Positions 14,377 to 20,337 of a stretch of 20,337 bases of DNA are shown piece after piece. The first letter of the stretch is position 1; each line of letters starts with the position of its first letter. The stretch is from an uncultured Collinsella sp. GTDB lineage: Bacteria > Actinomycetota > Coriobacteriia > Coriobacteriales > Coriobacteriaceae. The stretch is from assembly GCA_902495525.1 (NCBI GenBank), contig CABUXL010000029.1, forward strand, positions 1-20,337, given 5' to 3'. The notes under the pieces were generated by a model. That model searched no databases and was not told the DNA's origin. It worked only from the letters and a program-made list of their open reading frames with translations. The position numbers were made by a program, and so were the translations under genes.

Positions 14377-15612
14377 ATGTTTAATAAAAAGCCCCTCGCA
14401 GATACCACCACCCGAAGACCCTCAACTGGTGCGCAGGCCAAGATCTACAGTCGCGATAACGTGGCTCGCTATTCCGAGCGCGCTCGCCAACGTCGTCGTA
14501 GCCACACGATTCGTCACGTCGCGCTCATCGTCGTGCTTGGCGTGCTGTTGAGTGCCACTACCGCTGCCGGCCTGTGGTTTGCCACCATTATGGGCAAGCT
14601 CGGCGATTCTAATGTCATTACCGACAATCTGCGTCGGGTTCTGGTTGACGCCGATGAGGCAAAGGATCCGTTCTACGTGCTGCTTCTTGGCACCGACGGC
14701 CGTCCGGGCGAGGATACGTATCGTGCCGACTCGATTATCCTGGCACGCATCGACCCCACGCAAAAGCAGGCGACGCTCATTTCCGTTCCGCGCGACACCA
14801 AGGTCGAGTACAAGGGCGAGACCATGAAGATCAACGCCTGCCATACCGTTGGCGGCGCCGAGGCCATGGTCGAGGCGGTCAACGAGCTGTGCGGTGTTCA
14901 GATTTCCCACTATGCCGAGGTCAGCTTCGACGGTATGCAGGCGCTGATTGATTCGGTTGGCGGTATCGACATTAACGCAACCGATGATGTTGACGACCCC
15001 GAGCACCTGGATATTAAGATTACCGCTGGCCAACAGCATATGGACGGTGCCACCGCCCTTACCTATGCCCGCTGCCGCTACACCTATGCCGACGGCGATT
15101 ACACGCGCATGCGCCACCAGCGTCAGGTGCTTGGCGCCCTTGCCAACCAGATTCTCAATAACTTCGATGCCACGAAGATCTTTGGCCTGGTTAATTCGCT
15201 GTCCGATATGCTCGTAACCGATATGAGCGTTCAGGATATCGTGGCTACGGTCAACGCCATGCGCGGTATGGATGTCGACGGTATCTACTCGGCCAACCTG
15301 CCCTCGTATGCCGACGACAGCACCATGATCGACGGTGTGAGCTACGTCTTTGTCTACGAGGACGAGCTCAAGGAAATGATGGAGCGCGTCGATGCCGGCA
15401 AGGATCCCAAGGGTCCCAACACCATGGGTCTTTCCGACGGTTCCAGCTCTACGATCGGCGACCTGAACAACAACACGTCTGACGACTACGCAAACGGTAC
15501 CGCAACCTCATCGGTCAGCTCTGACGATTCCGATGACTCAAGCGATTCGAGCGATTCGGACTACTACGAAGAGCCCACCGGCGACGGCAACGGCTACGAA
15601 GCCAACTACTAA
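14377..15612 (+). CDS. LCP (LytR-CpsA-Psr) family cell-wall polymer ligase
   Basis: LCP proteins transfer teichoic-acid-like or capsular polymers from a lipid carrier to peptidoglycan, outside the membrane. Seen: a basic cytoplasmic start (residues 1-46), one membrane span (~47-72, HVALIVVLGVLL...), then the LCP domain (~98-265). The domain has FYVLLLGTDGR, RADSIILARID, SVPRDT (136-141), HYAEVSFDGMQALIDSVGGI and TRMRHQRQVL, the catalytic Arg/Asp set. The last ~60 residues are a low-complexity tail rich in Ser, Asp, Asn and Tyr. ATG 14377 is preferred over TTG 14371 because ACAGG at 14366-14370 is properly spaced only for the ATG. It probably shares a transcript with murA. Confidence 0.9.
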   Translation: MFNKKPLADTTTRRPSTGAQAKIYSRDNVARYSERARQRRRSHTIRHVALIVVLGVLLSATTAAGLWFATIMGKLGDSNVITDNLRRVLVDADEAKDPFYVLLLGTDGRPGEDTYRADSIILARIDPTQKQATLISVPRDTKVEYKGETMKINACHTVGGAEAMVEAVNELCGVQISHYAEVSFDGMQALIDSVGGIDINATDDVDDPEHLDIKITAGQQHMDGATALTYARCRYTYADGDYTRMRHQRQVLGALANQILNNFDATKIFGLVNSLSDMLVTDMSVQDIVATVNAMRGMDVDGIYSANLPSYADDSTMIDGVSYVFVYEDELKEMMERVDAGKDPKGPNTMGLSDGSSSTIGDLNNNTSDDYANGTATSSVSSDDSDDSSDSSDSDYYEEPTGDGNGYEANY

Positions 15613-15640
15613 GTTACGGCGTTTTACCAAACGCCGTAAC
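15613..15640. repeat. Perfect 12-bp hairpin directly after the LCP stop codon
   Basis: GTTACGGCGTTT (15613-15624) and AAACGCCGTAAC (15629-15640) are exact reverse complements around TACC. No T-tract follows, so this alone is not a classical terminator. It may protect the mRNA end or act with the next two hairpins. Confidence 0.7.
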
Positions 15641-15645
15641 GGCTT

Positions 15646-15778
15646 GACGCTGCGCGCCGCCCAAGGCGACAATTTGTCATTCAAAAGGCAGGGCATGACC
15701 AGAAGGTCAATGCCCTGCCTTTTTCATGCCAACTTGTTCGCCTTGGACGTCGCTCGCTGACGTTGGCTCAACCTGCGG
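15646..15778 (+). repeat. Long-hairpin intergenic repeat, copy 2
   Basis: This is the second copy of the element at 2-132, in the same orientation and with the same distance (51 bases) from GACGCTGCGCG to the core. GACC (15697-15700) pairs with GGTC (15705-15708) around AGAA. AAAAGGCAGGGCAT (15683-15696) pairs with 15710-15723, with A15709 bulged as in copy 1. CAT 15678-15680 pairs with 15726-15728. CCAAGGCGA (15661-15669) pairs with TCGCCTTGG (15738-15746). GC pairs continue to about 15652:15755. The arms differ from copy 1 while pairing is kept. The inner stem plus TTTTT at 15720-15724 would work as an intrinsic terminator for the LCP gene. Confidence 0.8.
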
Positions 15779-15801
15779 TGCTGACTACTCCCCTTGCACC
15801 A

Positions 15802-15841
15802 AAAACCGCCCCGTTCTCGGTTCTGAGGACGGGGCGGTTTT
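15802..15841. terminator. Bidirectional terminator between the LCP gene and pepT
   Basis: AAAACCGCCCCGT (15802-15814) pairs exactly with ACGGGGCGGTTTT (15829-15841). The stem continues as TCTC/GAGG (one G-T pair) around a 6-base loop. T-runs follow on both strands. It lies between two convergent genes and fits termination of both transcripts. Confidence 0.88.
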
Positions 15842-15865
15842 GCTTACCTAGATTGTTCGAGTTCC

Positions 15866-17113
15866 CTATGCAAAGCGGGCGACGAGCTCCTGCAGGACGT
15901 CGGTCATCTTGACGAGCGAACTGACCGGGACGAACTCGTTGACGCCGTGGTAGCAATAGCCGCCGGTGGAAAGGTTGGGGCAGGGCAGACCGCGGAACGA
16001 CAGCTGGGCGCCGTCGGTGCCGCCACGAATTGGCAGCACTTGGGGCTCAACGCCGCAGGCAAGGTAGGCTTCCTTGGCAACATCAATAAGCTCGGGATAG
16101 TCACGAACGATCTCGGCCATATTTCGATACTGCTGCTTAATCTCGACCGTCACGCGCTCCTCACCCAGACGCTGGTTGAGCATCGAGGCAGCGGCATCAA
16201 TAAGGTCGAGTTTCTGCTGGAACTTGGCGGCGTCATGGTCGCGGACGATATAGCGCGCTGTGGCGTGATCGACGGTCGCAGATACACCCTCAAGGTGATA
16301 AAAGCCCTCGTAGCCTTCCGTATACTCCGGGCGCTGTACGTAGGGGAGCAACGCGTTGAAGTCGCAGAACAGATTGCCTGCGTTGACCATACGGCCCTTA
16401 GCGTCGCCCGGGTGGATGGACTGGCCCTCAAAGCAGACGGTCGCCTCGGCGGCGTTAAAGCATTCCCACTCCAGTTCGCCGATGGGGCCGCCGTCGACCG
16501 TGTAGGCGTACTTGCAGCCAAAGGTATCGATATCCAACAGCTCGGCTCCGTGGCCGATCTCCTCGTCAGGGCAGAAGCAAATGCCGAGTGCGGGATGGGG
16601 CAGAGAAGGGTCCTGAGCGATACGCGCGACAAGCGACATGATCTCGGCGACGCCTGCCTTGTCGTCCGCGCCCAGCAGCGTGGTGCCATCGCTGCAGACC
16701 AGGTCCTCACCTGCGAGGTCGTTCAGGGCGGGAAGCTTGGCGGTACTCATGGCAACGGGCTTACCGTCAACCGTGCCGCAGACCAGGTCGCCGCCTTCGT
16801 AGTGTACGATGTGCGGTTTCACGCCGGCACCCGGTGCAACTTCGGTGGTGTCGAGATGGGCGATCAGGCCCAGGGCGGGCTTGTCCTCAGCGCCCGCACT
16901 TGCGGGGATATGCGCGCAGACATAGGCGTGCTCGGTCACGTGGGCATCTTCCGCACCAAGCTCGCGCAGCTCTTCAGCCAGCACGTTGGCAAGGTCAAAC
17001 TGAACGGCGCTCGAGGGTACCTGGTCGCAGTTTGCATCCTCGGACTGCGTGTTGATCTGGACGTAGCGCAAAAAGCGCTCGAGGACATCGGGGTTCGTGG
17101 TGGTGTTTTCCAT
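15866..17113 (-). CDS. pepT: Peptidase T (tripeptide aminopeptidase)
   Basis: PepT removes the N-terminal residue from tripeptides in the cytoplasm; it is a two-zinc M20 peptidase. The 415 residues are close to the usual ~408. Seen: LIAHLDTTEVAPG with H86 and D88, LLGADDKAG with bridging D150, CPDEEIGHGAE with E184 (base) and E185, TVDGGP with D207, HPGDAKGRMVNA (234-245) and the C-terminal CYHGVNEF with H389. All metal ligands are in place. I set the start at 17113 because GGAG lies 8 bases upstream on the minus strand. The upstream in-frame ATG at 17209 would add 32 residues unlike the family and run across the palindrome. It is divergent from the metal-type regulator. Confidence 0.93.
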   Translation of the reverse strand: MENTTTNPDVLERFLRYVQINTQSEDANCDQVPSSAVQFDLANVLAEELRELGAEDAHVTEHAYVCAHIPASAGAEDKPALGLIAHLDTTEVAPGAGVKPHIVHYEGGDLVCGTVDGKPVAMSTAKLPALNDLAGEDLVCSDGTTLLGADDKAGVAEIMSLVARIAQDPSLPHPALGICFCPDEEIGHGAELLDIDTFGCKYAYTVDGGPIGELEWECFNAAEATVCFEGQSIHPGDAKGRMVNAGNLFCDFNALLPYVQRPEYTEGYEGFYHLEGVSATVDHATARYIVRDHDAAKFQQKLDLIDAAASMLNQRLGEERVTVEIKQQYRNMAEIVRDYPELIDVAKEAYLACGVEPQVLPIRGGTDGAQLSFRGLPCPNLSTGGYCYHGVNEFVPVSSLVKMTDVLQELVARFA

Positions 17114-17160
17114 AAAGACCGCTCCAATCTTGGTCGTCGTGTGCAACAAGAACTCTAGCA

Positions 17161-17180
17161 CGGTATGCCACGGCATACCG
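17161..17180. promoter_or_regulatory. Perfect 20-bp palindrome, candidate operator
   Basis: CGGTATGCC-AC-GGCATACCG is a perfect inverted repeat (9-bp arms, 2-base centre) in the 120-base space between pepT and the divergent regulator gene. It ends 16 bases before a -10-like TAGAAT (17197-17202) for the regulator. On the other strand it ends 3 bases before TAGAGT (17152-17157), a possible pepT -10. A dimer bound here would cover both -35 regions. The neighbouring DtxR/MntR-type protein is the obvious candidate; the link is inferred. Confidence 0.65.
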
Positions 17181-17233
17181 CGACGCTTGGATGGGGTAGA
17201 ATCAGCCATTGAATGCAGAAGGGACGGAAGATC

Positions 17234-17656
17234 ATGGATACGACAAATAGCTCGCGCGAACTACATCTGACGGTGGCGAACGAAGACTACTTGGAGTGCA
17301 TGGTTCGCATTGAAAGCGAAGAGGGGGAAACCAACGGCGTTCGATCGGTCGACATCGCGCAGCGCCTTGGCGTCTCCAAGGCATCGGTCAATAAAGCGGT
17401 TTCGGCTCTCAAGGCATCCGAGCTTGTCGAGCAATCGCACTACGGCAAGGTGATCCTGACCGATCGCGGCCGCGAGGTTGGCACGGCTATCTGGTACCGT
17501 CATCGCCTCATCCGCACGTTTTTGGTTCAGGAGCTCGGTGTCGAATTTGAGCGAGCCGATTCCGAGGCCTGCATGATGGAGCATGCGCTATCCGAGGACA
17601 CGATGAGCCGCTGGCTCGCCTATCTCGAAAAGCAGGGAATCAGCGTCGAGGAATAG
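17234..17656 (+). CDS. DtxR/MntR-family metal-dependent regulator, short form
   Basis: A 140-residue regulator with an N-terminal winged helix (VRSVDIAQRLGVSKASVNKA, residues 36-55, then a wing near 63-76) and a dimerisation/metal domain (WYRHRLIRTFLVQELGV, ACMMEHALSED). Candidate ligands line up with MntR/DtxR: D18, E21, H90, C113, E116 and H117. C113 sits where MntR has Glu and DtxR has Cys. It ends without the SH3-like domain of DtxR, as in MntR. I chose ATG 17234 because GGAAG lies just upstream; ATG 17213 has no ribosome binding site. The next gene starts 10 bases after the stop, so they form an operon. Which metal it senses cannot be read from sequence. Confidence 0.83.
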   Translation: MDTTNSSRELHLTVANEDYLECMVRIESEEGETNGVRSVDIAQRLGVSKASVNKAVSALKASELVEQSHYGKVILTDRGREVGTAIWYRHRLIRTFLVQELGVEFERADSEACMMEHALSEDTMSRWLAYLEKQGISVEE

Positions 17657-17666
17657 CGGGATATAT

Positions 17667-18560
17667 ATGGATACGAGTTATTACAACCGCTTTGGTGCCG
17701 AGGAACTTACGCGCCGCTTGTCGAGCGAGACCTTGTTGGCGCAGGGCCCCATGGGCAGTGTTCTGTTGAGTGAGTACGATGCCGCCGACATTCCACCGGC
17801 GTTTTGGAATCTGGCAGAGCCGCAGACCGTTTCTCGTATCCATCGCTTGTATGTCGCCGCCGGCGCGCAGGTGCTCATTACCAACACCTTTCAGGCATCA
17901 AGCTATGCCCTCAAACACGACCAGATTGCGCCGTCCGTGGCGGAGGTCAATCGCGGGGCCGTCGACGATGCCCGCCAGGCGCACCCTCAGCTGCTGCTGG
18001 GCTCGATGGGCCCGATCGGTATTGAGTGGTTTGCCGAGGACTCTGCCGAGTATCGTGAAATCCGAGGCATTGCGCGCGAACAGGCGCACGCCTTGCTCAA
18101 TGCCGGCGTTGACGGTCTGCTGATCGAGACGGTGACGTCTATCCGTAATTTGCAGCCCATGCTTGCCGGCGCTCGAGATGCCGCCGACGGCATGCCTGTT
18201 CTGGTGAGTTTTGTCGTTGACGATAAAGGCGACCTGTTGGGCGATGGCCTCAACATCGAGGCAGCCGTTTTGTACGCCGAAAAACACGGCGCAAACTCGG
18301 TTGGTGTTAATTGCTGTTCGCTTGCGGCCGCGAACGCGGCGGTGCCCAGGATGGTTGCATCGGCGACTACTCCCGTCACGGTGCGTCCCAACGTGGGCGA
18401 TCCGGTCCAGACTCAGGATGGCCCCGTATGGCACGAGAACCCCGAAGCTTTCGCGCGCGCATGCATCGAATGGAGACATGCCGGCGCCGCAATGGTGGGC
18501 AGTTGTTGTGGAACCACGGCAATCACTACGGCAGCGATGGCCGAGGCGCTCGATATATAA
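17667..18560 (+). CDS. Homocysteine S-methyltransferase family protein
   Basis: Enzymes of this family move a methyl group to the thiol of homocysteine to make methionine, with zinc bound by three cysteines. Seen: a (beta/alpha)8 layout in 297 residues, QGPMGSVL near the N-terminus, ITNTFQAS (71-78), and the zinc motifs GVNCC (213-217) and GSCCGTT (278-284). It is a single domain, like MmuM or the N-terminal module of MetH, without cobalamin domains. The methyl donor (S-methylmethionine or a separate corrinoid or folate protein) cannot be told from sequence. It follows the DtxR-type gene by 10 bases, so it may be regulated by it. The ribosome binding site is weak (GCGGGA). Confidence 0.88.
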   Translation: MDTSYYNRFGAEELTRRLSSETLLAQGPMGSVLLSEYDAADIPPAFWNLAEPQTVSRIHRLYVAAGAQVLITNTFQASSYALKHDQIAPSVAEVNRGAVDDARQAHPQLLLGSMGPIGIEWFAEDSAEYREIRGIAREQAHALLNAGVDGLLIETVTSIRNLQPMLAGARDAADGMPVLVSFVVDDKGDLLGDGLNIEAAVLYAEKHGANSVGVNCCSLAAANAAVPRMVASATTPVTVRPNVGDPVQTQDGPVWHENPEAFARACIEWRHAGAAMVGSCCGTTAITTAAMAEALDI

Positions 18561-18565
18561 AGGGC

Positions 18566-18593
18566 AAAACCGCTCCATACGGGGCAGTTTTTT
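18566..18593 (+). terminator. Intrinsic terminator after the homocysteine methyltransferase gene
   Basis: AAAACCGCTCC (18566-18576) pairs with GGGGCAGTTTT (18581-18591), with one C-A mismatch and one G-T pair around ATAC. Six Ts close the stem at 18588-18593. It lies 6 bases after the stop codon. Confidence 0.8.
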
Positions 18594-18607
18594 ATTGCCT
18601 GCATGTC

Positions 18608-18683
18608 CTCGGCAGCATTTGCCCAAATGGTGAATGCTGGTGCCGGCAGGTTGCCGAGTGCATGTTGCGGGTATACCCCATGC
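18608..18683 (+). promoter_or_regulatory. Structured leader before the phosphoglucomutase gene
   Basis: CTCGGCA (18608-18614) pairs exactly with TGCCGAG (18652-18658), enclosing GCATT/AATGC (18615-18619 with 18633-18637). An alternative ATTT/AAAT hairpin competes with the inner stem. GGGTATACCC (18669-18678), a perfect 10-bp palindrome, follows and is flanked by GCATG and CATGC. No clear promoter boxes were found. The stretch lies between a terminator and the next gene, so a cis-regulatory role is plausible but inferred. Confidence 0.4.
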
Positions 18684-18717
18684 GTACCATGATCCAAACA
18701 CTGTGAGGTGTCTGCGC

Positions 18718-20118
18718 GTGTGCGCGATAATTCATTTTGGAACTGACGGTTGGCGCGCTCGCGTCGATGAGGACTTCACTGCCGATAACGTTGCCCGTAT
18801 CGCCGATGCCGTCGGCGAGTTGTGGCAAAAGACCAATCCGGGCAAAACGGTATATATAGGGTTCGACACCCGGCCCCTGGCGCGCGAGTTCGCTGAGCTT
18901 GCGGCGGGCGTGCTAGCGGCGCACGGGCTAGACGCCGTGCTCGCTTCGCGACCTGTCCCGACCCCTGCCCTTACGTGGGCGGCGGCTTATGACGGTGAGG
19001 CGTGCGGCGCGCTCATGGTGACGGGGTCCCATCATCCGCAGGGCTATCTGTGCCTCAAGATTCGCATGGGTGACGGCTCGACCGCCAACCAGGATGTCAT
19101 CGAAGAGCTCGAAGAGACCATGGCTCCCGAGCCAATGGGGATCGAGGGGCAATATCGCACCGCGGATATCATTCCTGACTATATGCAGGCGGTGGCATCG
19201 TTTGTCGATGCCGAAGCCATCCGCGCCGCGCACCTGCGCGTGGTTGTCGATCCCATGGGCGGCGCAGCCCAGGGCTATCTAGCCGACTTGCTGCGCGAGC
19301 TTGGCGTTGAGGTGCACGAGATTCACGCCGGGCAGGCGTCTGACCAAGAAGATATCTGCCCCGACCCCGTTGAGCCGTGGGTGGACGCTTGCGAGCGCAC
19401 GGTTATCGAGGACGGAGCTTGCGCTGGCCTGGTGACCGACGGCGACGCCGACCGCATCGGCGCGGTTGACGAGCGCGGCAGATATATACATCCGCATCAG
19501 ATCATGGCGCTCGTTTTGGGCGACTTGGTTCAATTTCGTAATTTGGAGGGGCGCGTCGTCGTCAATCTTTCGTGCTCGACGCTCGTGCGTCGCATTGCCG
19601 AGGCGCTTGGCTGCCGCGTGACCGTCAAACCAGTCGGTTTCAAATATATAGCGGCGGAGATGAAGAAGGGCGGCGTCCTCATAGGCGGCGAAGAAGCCGG
19701 TGGTATCGGCATCGCCGCACATATGCCCGAGCGCGATGGAATCCTCGCCTGTCTGATTCTGTGTGAGCTTATGGCAAAGACGGACGCGCCTTTGGGCGTT
19801 CTGGTCGACCAACTCGAGGACAGTTTTGGTAAGACGAGTTACGGTCGACGCGATTTACGCCTTGAGGCCGAAGATGCCGAAACGTTACGAACCCTGCTGC
19901 CGGGCGTAAACCCCAAGTCGATTTGTGGCAAGGTGCCGCAAAACGTTAGTCATATGGATGGCTTGCGTTTGGCATTCGAGGATGACACGTGGCTGCTGGT
20001 CCGTCCTAGTGGGACCGAACCAGTGGTGCGCGTCTACGCCGAGGGGTTCTCGGTGGAAGAACGCGATGAGTTGCTCGATGCTGGCTGTGCTTTAGCTAGG
20101 GGGACGTATCCGCTTTAA
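18718..20118 (+). CDS. Phosphoglucomutase/phosphomannomutase family protein
   Basis: The alpha-D-phosphohexomutase family interconverts hexose 1- and 6-phosphates via a phosphoserine. Seen in order: FGTDGWRA (residues 7-14), the active-site loop VTGSHHPQG (101-109) with S104, metal-binding DGDADR (241-246), sugar-binding GGEEAGG (323-329) and phosphate-binding RPSGTEP (429-435). The GGEE form favours glucose over the GEMSGH type. The active loop reads TGSHHP where most members have TASHNP. I chose GTG 18718 (466 residues) because GAGGTG at 18705-18710 is well placed. An in-frame ATG at 18634 adds 28 residues unlike the family and lies in the leader hairpin. Confidence 0.88.
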   Translation: MCAIIHFGTDGWRARVDEDFTADNVARIADAVGELWQKTNPGKTVYIGFDTRPLAREFAELAAGVLAAHGLDAVLASRPVPTPALTWAAAYDGEACGALMVTGSHHPQGYLCLKIRMGDGSTANQDVIEELEETMAPEPMGIEGQYRTADIIPDYMQAVASFVDAEAIRAAHLRVVVDPMGGAAQGYLADLLRELGVEVHEIHAGQASDQEDICPDPVEPWVDACERTVIEDGACAGLVTDGDADRIGAVDERGRYIHPHQIMALVLGDLVQFRNLEGRVVVNLSCSTLVRRIAEALGCRVTVKPVGFKYIAAEMKKGGVLIGGEEAGGIGIAAHMPERDGILACLILCELMAKTDAPLGVLVDQLEDSFGKTSYGRRDLRLEAEDAETLRTLLPGVNPKSICGKVPQNVSHMDGLRLAFEDDTWLLVRPSGTEPVVRVYAEGFSVEERDELLDAGCALARGTYPL

Positions 20119-20337
20119 CCATGAGACTGCCTTATATAAAGAGATGCTCGGCGAGCGGTAGTTAACGGCTGGCAAACGTTAGTCGGATCACAAAATGTGT
20201 AGGAAATGTGTACGCCCAGATTCCCGCCCACGGGGCCCCTCCGGTCTGGCAATATATCTCCTTGCCGCGCGGCCCGGTCGGACCGGATCAGCCGCGGGGC
20301 GTGCACCTTGAGAACCGGATACTGCGAGGATGGACAC
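20119..20337 (+). other. Probable leader of an rRNA operon (gene outside the window)
   Basis: No gene is visible. The final bases contain CTTGAGAACCGGATA (from 20307), like the conserved TTGAGAACTCAAYA-type leader and spacer motif near rRNA genes of Actinobacteria and the TTGAAAACT motif of Firmicutes. The stretch is rich in short GC palindromes (for example CCGGTC-G-GACCGG). AAATGTGTA occurs twice in tandem (20193-20201 and 20204-20212). I found no confident promoter. That a 16S rRNA gene begins just beyond the window end is inference. Confidence 0.45.

Noticed and set aside
15947..17158. 403-codon open frame on the plus strand opposite pepT
   Set aside because: pepT on the minus strand has all its catalytic motifs; the plus frame has none.
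1..20337. CRISPR arrays, tRNA genes, insertion sequences and prophage genes
   Set aside because: No spaced direct repeat arrays, tRNA cloverleafs or transposase or integrase proteins were seen. The toxin-antitoxin pair is the only accessory module recognised.

Overview
The window reads as a chromosomal core region of a high-GC Gram-positive bacterium. The order prmC, sua5/tsaC, (glpK), upp, atpI-like gene, atpBEFHAGDC, murA matches the block known from Actinobacteria and Firmicutes (compare Mycobacterium prfA-hemK-sua5-rfe-atpIBEFHAGDC and Bacillus prfA-prmC-sua5-upp-atp-murA). Protein character, moderate-to-high GC and the membrane-anchored LCP protein suggest the class Coriobacteriia, most likely a Collinsella-like gut anaerobe. 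The genus is inference; no search was run.

Layout. Bases 1-574 hold no gene but contain strong inverted repeats. prmC (575-1849) has an unusual acidic insertion. A RelE/HigB-type toxin and Xre antitoxin pair (1925-2609) sits between prmC and the tRNA t6A gene sua5/tsaC (2758-3501). glpK (3515-5056) and upp (5180-5827) follow, then an intergenic region rich in inverted repeats with a good promoter. After it comes the complete F1Fo ATP synthase operon (6109-12992), closed by an intrinsic terminator that lies directly in front of the murA ribosome binding site. murA (13081-14364) and an LCP cell-wall ligase gene (14377-15612) form a wall pair. Three hairpins separate this from convergent pepT (15866-17113, minus). 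pepT is divergent from a DtxR/MntR-type regulator (17234-17656), with a perfect 20-bp palindrome between them. A homocysteine S-methyltransferase gene (17667-18560) follows the regulator, then a terminator, a structured leader and a phosphoglucomutase-family gene (18718-20118). The last ~220 bases look like the leader of an rRNA operon that starts outside the window.

How the genes fit together. Most are housekeeping genes: translation (prmC, tsaC), uracil salvage (upp), glycerol entry (glpK), proton-driven ATP synthesis or hydrolysis (atp), wall synthesis (murA, LCP), peptide breakdown (pepT), methionine formation and sugar-phosphate conversion.

The most unusual signal is a pair of ~130-base intergenic elements (2-132 and 15646-15778). 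Each can fold into one long imperfect hairpin of about 50 bases per arm, around the same apical core GACC-AGAA-GGTC-A. The arms differ in sequence between copies, but many differences are matched on the opposite arm, which suggests a conserved structure. Second is the palindrome between pepT and the metal-type regulator.
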